A DNA stretch of 64,000 nt from Pinus tabuliformis (GCA_031772625.1 CM062816.1:1669771058-1669835057); one strand, 5' to 3'. Counted from the stretch's first letter, positions 1-13,367 are shown. Numbers and translations are program-made. Notes: generated by a model from the sequence alone, not told the origin.

Positions 1-448
1 AGTCATTATACAATGTTGAATTAAACAAAGTTATTAAAAGAATGACGAAAACACCCATTATAATTCCACTCTACACACCCGAGAAATTATGGCACATGCA
101 TTGAATTATATACTAAGTAGTGAAATCATTGAGTAGAGGAGGTCTCTTATCCCACAACCAAGGGGGCCTTGCACATTAATTTGACATTTTGTTATGTTGT
201 GGCATTAAATGAGATTCTTATTCTTCTTCTTATTATTATAACATTTTGTTTTTGTTAATCTTAGCAGTATTGTAATGACCTAATGATGTAATCCAAAGAA
301 AATGTCCCAATTTCACCTACTTCTCCATGTAATTCCCTACTCAACCACTTAGTAACACAACCCAAGGTTCATGTTCCAATGACACTTACTTCTCTATACA
401 CCAACTTATAAATTAACAATGTTAAAAATAACATTAATCAACAGCAAT

Positions 449-710
449 GACTCATAATTATGTATACACATTCAAAACATCCTTGAACTCATGTTTAATT
501 ATTTCCTGGCTCATCCTTGTTCATCTCCCAACTATTTGCTTGCTTTCAAATGACTCATAATCATGCATGCACACATTCAAAACATCTCCTTACTCATATG
601 CCTATTCAATCATTTCCTAATTCATCTTTGTTCATCTCCCAACTATTTGCTTGCTTGTAAACAACTCATAATCATACATACACACATTTAAAACATCTCC
701 TAACTATATA
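449..710. repeat. Tandem repeat, about 105 bp, 2.4 copies
   Basis: The phrase ACTCATAATCATGCATGCAC recurs with small changes starting near 450, 553 and 663. Each copy is followed by CACATTCAAAACATC, and the first two copies then share CATCTCCCAACTATTTGCTTG. The spacing is about 103 and 111 bp. It is non-coding. Confidence 0.75.
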
Positions 711-2084
711 TTTCTTCTTACATAACAATACCATTGGAAAAACCATGTGTTTTCAAATGGTAAATTAACTATATCACCTTAATAATTTTATTTTAACTAT
801 TAAGTTTTTTATATATATAAACTTTGACAAAATCAAAATACTTACATAACAAAACATGACATTATAACTGTCTCTTTCATACTAGACTAAAAATACTTTT
901 CAAAATAGTTAAGATTTTAATAAACATTACCTGATCAAATTTCAACATTAACTTATCTAAAATATTATAAACATAATATATTTAACCTTCTTTCCTAATA
1001 AACACATATAATTTAAAAAATAAATACACATCAAATTAAATTAAATTACATATTTTAAAAATTCACATCTCTCCATCACTCTTAAAAATCTTTAAAAAAG
1101 CACGGATTGCAAGGGGAGGCATATTCTTTTCCAACCAACAAAATCCACGACTCTTGGATTTGGTGTCCCACCTAACCCTTTAGTCATTCTTTAAACTTTA
1201 CACCTAAAATTCTCCCAATTTTTTTCTGGGTTAGGTCCCTTCGACCCTCTCCCACGAATATGTTGCATAAAGTTCAACACATTATGGCTTTTTATCAAAG
1301 GTTGTTCTTAGGAAAGTTTTAAAGGTCCTTGGCATCTTCTGCATTCACACTTTAAATTTTCCTGTTATCATCTGGTCAATGCATTTGCAATCAAATCATG
1401 ACCTTCAAGTCTGACAAAAGGCCAAGTGCTTTAATAGTCCTTGCCATGACAAAATATAACATGTGAGGAGAGAAAGAGATTCAAGTTCATAGTATTGGAA
1501 TTTTTAGTGTCTTTAGTTTAGGTTGAAATGATATCATTTTTTCATGTTTTGATATTGAAATGTGAATGGTTTTAATATGATAGCATCTTTTTTAGTCTTC
1601 CCAATAAAATATGAATGATAGTAATGATTTGTGTCAGTGGATTTTTTTAATAAAAAGAAATTTATTAATATTTTTTAATTAAAGATTCCGTATTTATCTT
1701 TCTATCTATAATTTGAATTTTTTTAATAAAACCGATAGTAACATTTCATATTCACTGACCATAATTTATAATTATTATTTCTATCATATATTATAAATTA
1801 TAAATTATGATTAATAAAAAAAATATTTTAAATTTATTTAATAAATAAATTCATAATAAGTTATATTAAATTTCATATATATAAAAACAAAATTAACTAT
1901 ACTGAAATTTGCCAAATATAATGGAATGGGAACTCCAATTAATTTAACTTTCAAATGGTTTTATCTCAGTGTTTTTAAACGTATGTATAGTAATTAGAAT
2001 TCAATTATGATGATTATATCTTGTTTTGTTTTATATTTCAAAATAAAATAATGAAAATTATTTACATATAAAATTCCCTAAACC

Positions 2085-2335
2085 CACACATACATAGAGT
2101 TATTTGACAATTTCCATTAAAAAAATCTAGTTATGGATCAATCAATGCCATACATGAGAGCTTGATGTGGAGGACTATCTAAAATCGTTTTATCTACAAC
2201 TATTTTACATAAAAAAATCTCTTGACCTCAAACATATCTAGAGTTACTTGACAAATTCCATAAAAAGAAACCCAAGTTATGGAATAATCAATGCTCTATA
2301 TGATAGCTTGATGTGGAGGATTATTTTACGTGAAG
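2085..2335. repeat. Imperfect direct duplication, about 145 bp
   Basis: Two diverged copies share TAGAGTTA, TTGACAA, a match around GTTATGGA, and the phrase AGCTTGATGTGGAGGA near 2158 and 2306. It is a local segmental duplication in AT-rich DNA with no coding content. Confidence 0.65.
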
Positions 2336-3469
2336 GCATTTCCTTTCCATGAAAATTCATCATTATTCATGATCTCTGCACAACAAATCCAAAAATTCAG
2401 TTTTGTCTAGAATACAGTTTTCACAACATTTTAACACATAATTTTGTCTCAATTATTTTTTCTTTTTATAGTCTAGAAAACTTCCTTTTAAATAACTTTT
2501 AGTTTATAACCTCCATTTTTATTCCATTATATGAATTTGTGATTCATAAAGAGACAACACTGAAGAGAGACTCCCCACATTAATAAAGGTAAGCCAAATA
2601 AAGGATATCGTATCGACAAACTCTTTTTACAATTAGATTATAAGGAGTTTGTTTCTATATGATGTTGTAATTTTTGAAAAAATTGCAAATATATAATGGT
2701 TTTCAATTTAATGGTGAATAAACTAAAATTAGGTGTTGGGTCTTCCCTGGGGCTCAACTCTTCTAGGGTTTTTTGCACACCCACTCTTGGTTCCAGAAAT
2801 GGTTACCACTAAGGGGGATCAACCCCCCTGCCTCCTTCTCACTCCTCGTTGCCATCTCCGGTGGTCATTATTTTCAATGAGCTTGTAGAAACATGGTAAA
2901 GATTGGTATTAAGTCTTTGAAAACTTGATTTGGATTTGATCATTATATTGTTTGTCATCCCTCTCGATGCATTCAGAGTGGAAAAATTGGGAAATCAGGT
3001 CTCAGAACTATTATTACTAGCGGGACCTAGTTTGGCAAAACAGGGTTTGAAACCTTTCAAGAGTGTTTTGAGGCATTAAACGATGTTTTCTAGGAGTAAA
3101 AATTTATCGTATTAGTGTCGCACCTTTTCATGTTATTTTACTGATCTAGGTGGACCTTGATTGAGTCTAGTCATATTGGCTATGTAATATTTTGAGACTA
3201 GGATGGTCATGGATAGCAGCAAATCCGCAAAATGCTCCAAATTTTACAGTCTCAGATGCTCATGAAACCAACGGCAAGTCAAAGAGCTCATCGCATTGAT
3301 TTTGGTGGTATATTCGATTTGCCAAATGGCTTCCGTTTAAGGGAGAAAGCACGTTCTGAAGTTTTCCTCCAACAGACAAAAAAGGGGGCCTTTGCAGTCC
3401 AAGTGGCAGTCTCTCAACATGACACATGGTAGGGTCAACATACAACAATCAAAGTCAAACTCAGCAGCG

Positions 3470-3548
3470 CAGGTCAACAGTCAAGTTGTGGGTTGAATCC
3501 ATGACTTCTGCAACACATCACAAAACCTTACCATTAGGCCACGAGTAT
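3470..3548 (-). repeat. tRNA-like SINE head (RNA polymerase III promoter)
   Basis: Read on the minus strand, TGGCCTAATGG at 3541-3531 matches the tRNA A-box consensus. GGATTCAACCC at 3500-3490 is close to a B-box. The spacing suits an internal Pol III promoter. The strand does not fold into an obvious mature tRNA with an acceptor stem, so a tRNA-derived SINE is more likely than a tRNA gene. The body would extend towards lower coordinates, but its end is not visible. LTR element 1 inserted about ten bases from this head. Confidence 0.45.
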
Positions 3549-3558
3549 GTTTTATTAT

Positions 3559-4673
3559 TGTGGTGAAGTAAAATTATAAGTGCGGACACGAACGAATTCC
3601 TCTAGCCTGATAATGGGTCTAGCCACAACAGATACATTCTATGGAAGATTTCCTTAGGTTAGAATCAATCAAGAGGGCCTACCTCTTCGTCTGCTTATCA
3701 TGCTTGATGATGTCCTTGCTTGCTCGCTCCAGCTATCTCTCGCTTCCTTCTTCAAGCTCCTGAAACAAGTAAACAACAACATACAACACACATAACAATA
3801 GACAAATTGCAATTCAACCTACTTAACAAGTCAAGAAACATTAAGCCATGAATATGTAATATTACAAAACATGTAGGAAATCAATCGATAGTTGCATATA
3901 TTAATATCAAAGAGAGATTACAACCATTCGTCTTGACGTTACAGTCTTCCTCTGACAAGACTAGGTTCCCACACACTTCTATTAGCGTTCCACGATGGCT
4001 TCAAACAACAATAGTTTTAAAGCTCTTCCCTTTAGGCTTCACTCCAAACCAAATCACACTTCTCCCTCACACAACTAGATAGCTACAACTAGTAATAACT
4101 TGCTTGTCTACTCCAAACCAAAATAGCATCAACACTCAACCAAAAACTATGACTGCAACTAGTTTGTGCTTGGGAAGAAGGGAGGTTTATATAGGAAATA
4201 TGGATGGGAGATGGATCCTCTTCTCATGGGAGAAGGACTTATCCCTTGAGGTAGTTCCATATTTATAGGGGAAAGGAGCCCAAACTGTCATCCTCGACCC
4301 CATCCAACCAAACCATTTACCAGACTTCCGTTACAAAGCTTCTAGGGCTAGAAGCTTCGGCTCTAATTTAAAAAAAAATTCCATAACAGGACCGGCACGA
4401 CTAGAACACAACTCAATCGCTCCGGTTGGTGCGAGGAGTAGTGCTAATCTCTGCACATTGGCGCGAGGGAGACAAAGGCCATTAGCGTTGATCTTGTAAA
4501 CTGGGAAAAACAAAGGTTTCAGGGGAAATGGTACAAAAGGGAATTTATCTGCTCATGAAGAGGGACACAATGGGAGTTTCTTCATGAAGGCAAAGCATGT
4601 GGGGTTCACTGTAGAGGTCCTCCAGGATCAAGGAACAGGGAGTACAGGGACAGTGACAAAATGTTGTGTAACA
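3559..4673 (-). repeat. 3' LTR of element 1
   Basis: This 1115-bp LTR begins TG and ends CA when read on either strand. It is closely similar to 13388-14497. On the minus strand it starts TGTTACACAACATTTTG directly after the polypurine tract. It contains degenerate copies of a GGCGCGA-type motif near 4393, 4430 and 4459. Confidence 0.9.
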
Positions 4674-4686
4674 GATGCCCCCTAAA
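4674..4686 (-). other. Polypurine tract of element 1
   Basis: The minus strand reads TTAGGGGGCATC directly before the LTR start TGTTA. The same tract precedes the 3' LTR of element 2 at 59972, which links the two elements as one family. Confidence 0.8.
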
Positions 4687-6861
4687 GCGTGAAGGCCGAG
4701 CTAGAGTGAGGGATGAAATGCTTTATAAATCAGTGTGGGGAACCGGTCTGCCATCGGAAAACCTGCAAGAAAGTACATATACATATACATAGACTGAGAT
4801 CTCTGTCAAATGATACATGAATCATGGCATGGACGTAACCATCCAGAGAATGATCATGTAAATAGATCCAGGTATGGGCGCAACCATCCGTAAAGGAAGA
4901 TCATAATGAAACCAAGGTATGGTCGCAACCATCCAATAATGAGAAGGATCACATATGATAACTCTTGGTCTAATCCCAACCAACCATCTGAAAGAGACAT
5001 GCATATCATCATAACCATCTCACACCACTTTACAACCTGGACTTTTGTGATCTGATTCCAGGGTCTTGCTCTCCAACATGATCCGACCAAAGTACAAATT
5101 CTAACACGTGAATATATGTGTTGACGTTGAACATGCTAGAAAGTCGCTTGATTACCAGTCAATGATGTAAACTGTTAACAAGCGCGAGAGAAACCACCAA
5201 TAATGACAATGGTCCTCAAGGTACTATCAGCACAATCCACGGAATGTGAATAGAGGAACTGAAGTTGAACACCCGTGAAATCACTCGATCGAAAGCCAAT
5301 GATGTGAACTTGTCATCAAGTGTGAAGAACTTGCCATTAGGGCATGCAAGCTCTAAGGTACCGGAAAGGAGTCTCTCGGTCAACTTCCCGGATAATGAGT
5401 TGAAGTCGACGAAAAGCGACCGTGTCGAAGGAGGGTCATAACGAATTCCACATCATCGACGTGAGACGAGAGGATGCAAAATGATTTTTGGATGATACAA
5501 AGAATCAGAGGTAAGTGTAACTGTAAAAGGACAACTCTTGAACATATCGGTGACACAACTGAAATTTAGGCAGCTATTGGATCCATAGGATCGGTGGTCA
5601 TGATGATGTGGCAAAGATCAAATGGAAGGAAAAAATGAACGGCCCAACCCAGGAAGGTCAACTATACAAAGGAGGATATCCCAACCCGACACGGAGCAGA
5701 GAGTGTCATGTTCAAGAGTGAGCTGCCGACACAGCTGATAGATTTCCAAATTTTCCCCCACAATTTCTGGCAGGTACTCCAATTATTTTTTAATCACAAG
5801 CTTGAAGGGGATATCATATGCTTGCACTGTAAGTTCATCTTTCGGACGAATCCAACCTAGTAATTTTAACGAGCCCTAGGAAGGAGAAGCTCATGTTCGT
5901 CATGGGGACGAATCCGATGTCATTTAATATTTTAACGAGTCCGACAGAGGTGTAACTCTTTATCTTTTTCATGTTTAGAGAGTTTGAAAAGACACGTAAA
6001 AGAAAACTCCATATGGTCCCTTTTCGTCTGTTTATGTCTCTCGAGCCCCAAAAGGTAGAAAACAGTACTTGAGAGAGCAACTTGACGATTTCAGTCAAGG
6101 AGTACCTTTTTCGTAAATAGTGCCTCTCAGCCCAAAAAAGGGGTAAACTTATATTGGGTACACGACGTTTCACATCCATTAATGAGTTTGAAACGATAAG
6201 GGCTCGGCCATCTTTTCGCTTTTAAAGGGTCGGAAAAGAGCTGAAAGCGAACCCCCCGTTTTTATTCTCTTTAACGAGTCAAAAAGGGAAAAATACTCGA
6301 CAATCTTTTCATATGAGTTTTACGAGTCGAGAAAAGAGCTTAAAAGTGACTCGTCCTAGAGGAATGAGTGGTATAAAGGGTAACAACTAGTTCCAACAAT
6401 GGTGGAACTTCTCAAAACATGTAATGGTCAAGAGGTTGGCTAATAAAACCACTCATCATTGTGGTTCCTTAGGAAAGGAAAAACAACCAAGTGAAAGCAT
6501 ATGATCGGCCAAAGAGATGGTGGTGATGGAATGAAACAACCAAAGATCATCTAGCAGAAATTAGCTGATAAAAACAACAATCACAAGATGTAAATTGGGC
6601 ATGGGTTCATTTTTACACAAGCTTGAACCATGGAGAACTCTGCTTGAATTCGGTTTCATGTTCATAGAAGCTTGAAACGAAAAATTATGTTTGCTATAAT
6701 TTTTATGCCCCCAGCATAATGACTCAATCGAGATACATGCCCCCCAAGCTTCATTTCAGTCAACTAGGTGAATGGAATGAAGGTTCACTTTCGAGATCTT
6801 GGAAAGACTCGATTGGGATTTTATGAGATCTTAATCAAAGATTCGATTTTGAAAAGGGAGT

Positions 6862-7079
6862 TGTTTCATTTTTTAACGAGTTTGACACAATAAAAGAACT
6901 ATCCTCGAACTTCTGTTTCATTTTTTAACAAGGTAGATACAGGAAAAAACTATCCTCAAACCCTTGTTTCATTTTTTAACGAGGTTGACACAAGACCGGG
7001 GACTATCCTCATACCCTTTGTTTCATTTTTTAACGAGGTTGACACAAGACCAGGAACTATCCTCATATTCCTTTGTTTC
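6862..7079. repeat. Short tandem repeats, about 50 bp, in unit 1
   Basis: About four imperfect copies of GTTTCATTTTTTAACGAGG followed by TTGACACAAGACC and ACTATCCTCA close the first 1.34-kb unit. Confidence 0.85.
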
Positions 7080-8202
7080 ATTAAGCCAAATTTCCCCCCA
7101 CCATGTATGGCAGGTACCCCAATTATTTTTTAATCGCAAGATTGAAGGGGATAACATATGCTTGCACTGTAAGTTCATCCTTCAGACGAATCCAACCTAG
7201 TAAGTTTAACGAGCCCTAGGAAGGAGAAGCTCATGTTCGTCATGGTGATGAATTCGACGTCATTTAATATTTTAACGAGTCCGACAGAGGTGTAACTCAG
7301 TATCTTTTCCATGTTTAGAGAGTTTGAAAAGACACGTAAAAGGAAACTCCATATGGTTCCTTTTCGTACGTTTGTGTCTCTCAAGCCCAAAAAGGTAGAA
7401 AACAATACTTGAGAGAACCGATTGACCATTTCAGTCAAGGAGTACCTTTTTTGTAAATAGTGCCTCCTAGCCCGAAAAAGGGGTAAACTTATACTGGGCA
7501 CACGATTTTTCACATCCATTAACGAGTTCGAAACGACAAGGGCTTAGCCATCTTTTCACTTTTAAAGGGTCAGAAAATAGTTGAAAGCGGACCCCCCATT
7601 TTTATTCTCTTTAACGAGTCAAAAAGGGAAAAATACTCGGCAATCTTTTCATATGAGTTTTACAAGTCGAGAAAAGAGCTTAAAAGTGACTCGTCCTGGC
7701 GGAACGAGTGGTATAAGGGGTAGCAACTGGTTCTAGCAATGGTGTAACTGCTCAAAACATGTAATGGTCAAGAGGTTGGCTAATAAAACCACTCATCGCT
7801 GCGGTTCCTTAGAAAAGGAAAAACAACCAAGTGAAAGCATATAATCGACCAAAGAGATGGTGGCAATGGAATGAAACAACCAAGGCTCATCTAGCAAAAA
7901 TTAGATGATAAAAATAGCAATCACAAGATGTAAATTGGGCATGAGTTCATTTTTACACAAGCTTGAACCATGGAGAACTCTTCTTGAATTCGGTTTCATG
8001 TTTACAGAAGCTTGAAACGAAAAACTATGCTTGCTATAATTTGTATGCCCCCAACATAATGACTCAATCGAGGTACATGCCCCCCAAGCTTCATTTCAGT
8101 CAACTAGGTGAATGGAATGAAGGTTCACTTTCGAGATCTTAGAAAGACTCGACTGAGATTTTACGAGATCTTAATCAAAGAATCGATTTTTAAAAGGGAG
8201 TT

Positions 8203-8419
8203 GTTTCTTTTTTTAACGAGGTTGACACAATAAAAGAACTATCCTCGGACTTCTGTTTCATTTTTTAACGAGGTAGATACAGGAGAAAATTGTCCTCGGA
8301 CCCTTGTTTCATTTTTTAACGAGGTTGACACAAGACCAGGGACTATCCTCATACCCTTTGTTTCCATTTTTAATGAGGTTGACACAAGACCAAGAACTAT
8401 CCTCATATTCCTTTGTTTC
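8203..8419. repeat. Short tandem repeats, about 50 bp, in unit 2
   Basis: This is the equivalent array at the end of the second unit, again about four copies, with individual substitutions relative to the first. Confidence 0.85.
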
Positions 8420-9545
8420 ATTAAGCCAAATTTTCCCCCACCATTTCTGGCAGGTACCCCAATTATTTTTTAATCACAAGCTTGAAGGGGATAGCATATG
8501 CTTGCACTGTAAGTTCATCCTTCGGATGAATCCAACCTAGTAAGTTTAACGAGCCCTAGGAAGGAGAAGCTCATGTTCGTTATGGTGACGAATCCGATGT
8601 CATTTAATATTTTAATGAGTCCAATAGAGGTGTAACTCAGTATCTTTTTCATGTTTAGAGAGTTTGAAAAGACACGTAAAAGAAAACTCCATATGGTCCC
8701 TTTTCGTACGTTTGTTTCTCTTGAACTCGAAAAGGTAGAAAATAATACTTGAGAGAATCACTTGACCATTTCAGTCAAGGAGTACCATTTTTGTAAATAG
8801 TGCCTCCCAACCCGAAAAAAGGGGTAAAATTATACTGGGCACACGATGTTTCACATCCATTAACAAGTTCGAAACGACAAGGGCTCGACCATCTTTTCTC
8901 TTTTAAAGGGTCAGAAAATAGCTGAAAGCGGACCCCCCATTTTTATTCACTTTAATGAGTCAAAAAGGGAAAAATACCTTGCAATATTTTCTTATGAGTT
9001 TTACGTGTCGAGAAAAGAGCTTAAAAGTGACTCATCCTAGAGGAACAAGTGGTATAAAGGGTAGCAACTGGTTCCAACAATGGTGTAACTGCTCAAAACA
9101 TGTAATGGTCAAGAGGATGGCTAATAAAACCACTCATCATTTCGGTTCCTCAGGAAAGGAAAAACAACCAAGTGAAAGCATATGATTGGCCAAAGAGATG
9201 GTGGCGATGGAATGAAGCAACCAAGGCTCATCTAGCAGAAATTAACTGATAAAAGTAGCAATCACAAGATGTAAATTGGGCATGAGTTCATTTTTACTAC
9301 ACAAGCTTGAACCATGGAGAAATCTGCTTGAATTCAGTTTCATGTTTACAGAAGCTTAAAACAAAAAACTATGCTTGCTATAATTTGTATGCCCCCAACA
9401 TAATGACTCAATCGAGGTACATGCCCCCCAAGCTTCATTTCAGTCAACTAGGTGAATGGAATGAAGTTTCACTTTCAAGACCTTAGAAAGACTCGATTGG
9501 GATTTTACGAGATCTTAATCAAAGACTCGATCTTAAAAAGGGAGT

Positions 9546-9804
9546 TGTTTCATTTTTTAACGAGGTTGACACAATAAAAGAACTACCCTTGGACTCTTGT
9601 TTCATTTTTTAACGAGTAGATACAGGAAAAAACTGTCCTCGGACCCTTGTTTCATTTTTTAACGAGGTTGACACAAGACCAGGGACTATCCTCATACCCT
9701 TTGTTTCATTTTTTAACGAGGTTGACACAAGACCAAGAACTATCCTCATATTCATTTGTTTCATTTTTTAATGAGGTTGACACAAGACCAGGAACTATCC
9801 TCAC
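9546..9804. repeat. Short tandem repeats, about 50 bp, in unit 3
   Basis: The third array has about five copies, one more than the other two. Copy number is therefore changing independently of the 1.34-kb triplication. Confidence 0.85.
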
Positions 9805-10001
9805 ACATTTTTTCATGGACCATACGAGAACATGGCTCCCAAGAGGTCTTCATTAGATAGAAGAACCACGCTCTGGGAGGAATACATGTCATTTGGTACC
9901 AAAGATAGATTGAGTTCCAATGCCCCCGGTACATAATGTACTATACCATTTGTGTGATCATCAACAGATGTGGAGACAGAACGGGTAGCCACATAATTGA
10001 C

Positions 10002-11543
10002 CTATGGCAGGGAAGGTATTGCTTGCAAACAAGAGCTGATAGGGGATGATGGTTGCAAATGAGGAACTTGATGACCAATGAATGAAAATTGATCAATAAT
10101 CACAATTCTCCCTTTGTGCGGAAAACAAACCACACGAAAAAGCGAAGAAACAAGAGCTCCCATGACATAAACATAGTCGCGTCCAAGGAGAAGATTGAAA
10201 TCTAAAGGGCCTTGGGCTACCATCACATCTATATAGATGGTATTTCCTCCCAAAGTAATAGGGAAGTTTGGAAGGATCCCCAAGGGTTCACTGGTTTCTC
10301 TGTTGAAAGCCAATAGATTCTGGAAGACAGGCACAAGCTGTGGGGAGCCCAAAGCTTGCCAAGTAGTAGAAGAAATGATGCTAACAGACACACCTTCATG
10401 TAATATAGTGCCAGGTACTACCATATTATAGGCTTGTATTGTAATATGGAAAGGCACGTAAGATGGGAGGCAAAAAGCAGTAAATGGACCCCAATCAAAA
10501 GAGACGACAGAACTACTTGGTGGGGGTATCATATGATTGCCCCCATGCTCCGCAGGAATAAGAGAAGGACTCTCCTGAACAACCGGGATGGGAGGGTCAC
10601 GATTTGATTCATGAGAATTAGAGGAAATGAGAAGAATATGAGTAGTATGATCACCAATATTTTTCGGAATAGAGTGAACAACTGAAGGCAGAGCCAAGTC
10701 GACACTCTTTTCAACCAATGGTTGGTCGGGAATAGACACAAGAGAGTGTCGCTTAGGAAGAACAAGACGAGAAAGAGATGAACCTAAGTCAATCTCTTGA
10801 CCAACTGGGAGAGGGTCAGAAGAAAGCCTCCGATAACCAACAGGAAGTTGGGGTTGAGGAGCTGCAAGGTCTTCCAAAACTTTGGAAGCTTTATCCATAA
10901 GAGGACAAAGGTGAAGAAGATGTTCTCCTTCATATAACCTACATGGCAATCTAATATTTCCCTTCTTCTTACCATCACTAACCGAAGGCGTAGCATCGAC
11001 ATGATATCCAGAGGTCGATGGGGATGGATAGTTCAGGTTTTGAGACCATACTTCTAAGACTCTTGGAATTCCAGGATAGTCTCGAAGAAGATGGTCACCC
11101 TTACATAGTGTGCAAGAGAATTTTACCTTCCGCGAAGGATCAGAAGGTTTGTCGACGGGGGGTGCATTTGGAGTAATATCCACACGGTTGGCCTCTCACT
11201 TATATAACTTCTTCTTCTTCTTAGCCTCCTGGTTACTGGATTTCAAACTTTCACTCGACGAAGTATAAGGGGAAGATGAAGAAATAAGGGAAGAAGGTGA
11301 CAGGTCAACCTTAGAATCATCGTGACATGATTCAAATGAAGGAGACAGCGAGGCAGGAGCCGGGACACTCAAGACCATTGAGGTCGAAAATAACCAAACA
11401 AGTAGACCAATGGTTAACCCATGAAGGGACAACATCGCCATATAAGGAGCACCAACATTTCCAAAAGAAGGAAAAAGACCAAGATTCCCATCCGAGGGGA
11501 ACGCTTGACTAGTAGACTCCGGGAATGTTGCCATTGGAATCAA
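10002..11543 (-). pseudogene. gag-protease polyprotein of element 1, one in-frame stop, protease active site lost
   Basis: Two open frames, 11543-11196 (115 codons) and 11183-10002 (393 codons), are in the same reading frame. They are separated by one TGA at 11198-11196, so this was one frame of about 510 codons. The first part is Ser/Pro-rich and ends in a lysine run. The second starts with CTLCKGDHLLRDYP, a zinc-knuckle-like motif, and repeats a degraded form about 75 residues later (CRLYEGEHLLHLCP). The C-terminal quarter resembles a retropepsin domain of plant Ty3-type elements: TTWQALGSPQLVPVF, LGILPNFPITLGG, LLLGRDYVYVMGALVSSLFR. The catalytic D-T/S-G is replaced by H-E-G at ILHEGVS, so the protease should be inactive. 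The methionine at 11183 is simply the first after the stop. Confidence 0.8.
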
Positions 11544-13365
11544 CCCTCAAGAATCACTAAGGAAGATAATTTTAACCAAGAATATTTCGTGGGCAGTTAA
11601 TTTTAAGACATTGAAACAAAACTTTTCCTTTTCATGTTTTAATAGTCGAGAAAAGGATGAAAGGTGACTCTAGTTTCTTTCGAAGTTAACGAACTCGAAA
11701 GGACAAGTGCTTAGATGATATTTTGAGTTTAATGAGTCAAAAAGATCAAATGATTGCTCTAGATGATTTAGGTATACAGGATTACCAGGCAACCGTGAAC
11801 CGCAGAATACCTCCCGACTAACTGAGAAGTACGAGCAGGCAATCTCCCTGAATGTTGTGTTCGGTGTATCACGTTTGCAAGGAGGCCGACTCGGCTTCCT
11901 AAGGATAAAAGGATTGCAACCTAGAGGGGTATCCCGTTATATACATGACGGTACGGGGAGCACAAATCCGTACTAGTGCTATCTAATGTCGAAGTTAACG
12001 ACAATTGCTAGGTTTAAAGACATTGGAACATGTCTCTAGCTTAGACAACTAAATGTGCGTGTTAAGTTTCAATGCTTCCTTAGGTTAACTCACTAAATTT
12101 TAATGGTTTATCTTGAATTAGGTTTCAATTACAAGGCCTACCGCTGTCATCTGAAAACTCCTATATGCATTTATATGAGAAAAGAGATCTTTGTCTTCGA
12201 TGAAAGTTATCACTAATTGAGGGATAGGGAACACAAAATCAATGCAACAATCAAAGAATGAAATCTTTCTCTAATAAATCTCCTAAATTCACTTAATCTT
12301 CCTATAACAACATAAGAAGTTTCATTTCATTTCCAATGCTTATGATGATGCAATTCTAGCTTCTCAATAACACTACTAATGCAATATTTTCGCTTAAGTA
12401 AACTATAATGTTGTTATCCTTTTCATAAAATGCAAAAGGAATCTTCACATAAAGCACTTTAAATGAAAGTTTTCACAATTCTGAACAAACAAGCATCAAT
12501 CAAATCCAAAGCACTATAAATGAAACTAAAAACAACTTCTTCTCTGAATCGAACAAACCAAACACATAAATGCTTCAATCAAGAAACCAAGCAATGTAAT
12601 CTATGCTTGGAAAGAGAAAAGAGACACTCGAAATAAGAGAACAAATGAGACTCTTTCACTCATTCAATTGAAAACAAAGCATCCAAGTCACTTCTTGGAG
12701 GAAGAAGAGGGTTTGAGGGTTAAGACACACTGGCATTGGAATGGGAGAAATTCTGAGTTTTTCTTACCCCCGAGACCAAAGTGACTTTTGGGCCAAAAGT
12801 AGCGCCGATCAGCATGACTGACCAGTACTACAACTAGTGTTGATGGCTGATCGGCGCGATTTTTTGGCCAAAAATAGCCCCAATTGAGGGATTCAAAGAA
12901 AATATAAAAAAGAACTTCACACAGGGCCATACTTAACACATCAGATGGTGGGCTAAACCAAGCAAGCAAGCTAAATAAAGCTTTCTAGTAAGGGAGAAAA
13001 CAGTCCAAAAGGCTTATGGGGTCAAAATCACAAGAGCAGAACACACTAGACAACATTGGGCTTAGGCCCTAATCTTCACTTACAGGAATCGGTGCGACTG
13101 CCTAATTGACAACAAGCACCAGAGGCTGGTCGGCGCAATTGTTTCTCAACAACTTGTGCTGATCTGCGCGACTGTCAGCAAATTAAGTGCACTGATCGAG
13201 GGAGTTAAGGAAAAAAAATAAAATTGAAACATGGACCAGATCTGCTACTATGAATTTTAGACTCAGACCAGTAAGTAGGAGAAAAGAAACAGAACCAAAG
13301 GGAAAACGTGAAACTAGAAAAGTTCTCATGAAATCATGAAATCCAAGACAAACAAAAGGATTGGG
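11544..13365 (-). other. Untranslated leader of element 1
   Basis: This lies between the primer-binding site and the gag-protease frame. I find no long coding frame. It contains several copies of a degenerate GATCGGCGCGA motif (near 12806, 12848, 13086, 13128 and 13150), a GC-rich word in AT-rich sequence that also appears in the LTRs. Confidence 0.6.
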
Positions 13366-13367
13366 AT

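Larger units (their letters stand above)
1..3240. other. AT-rich intergenic DNA without recognisable genes
   Basis: I see no coding region or complete element here. The first 2.7 kb is very AT-rich. Two local tandem duplications are listed separately. From about 2700 the composition becomes less AT-rich, with runs such as a C-rich stretch near 2825, which suggests a different repeat fragment that I cannot classify. Confidence 0.6.
5746..9790. repeat. Three tandem copies of a 1.34-kb unit inside element 1
   Basis: Units start at 5746, 7086 and 8426, each with CCAAATTTTCCCCCACC or a close variant. The first two are 1340 bp and the third is slightly longer. Each is rich in the phrase TTTAACGAGT and ends in an array of short repeats of about 50 bp. 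Short open frames in the array are consequences of the repeat and not genes. The block lies between the gag-protease frame and the 3' LTR. Related AACGA/GAGTC phrases also occur at 11685-11745, upstream of gag, so part of the sequence was present before the triplication. Confidence 0.9.

Noticed and set aside
3470..3548. A functional tRNA gene
   Set aside because: A- and B-boxes are present but no acceptor stem pairing or anticodon arm could be drawn.
6964..9856. Repeated small frames of the type FHFLTRLTQDQ
   Set aside because: They come from the 50-bp tandem repeats at the end of each 1.34-kb unit, with no start context or domain.
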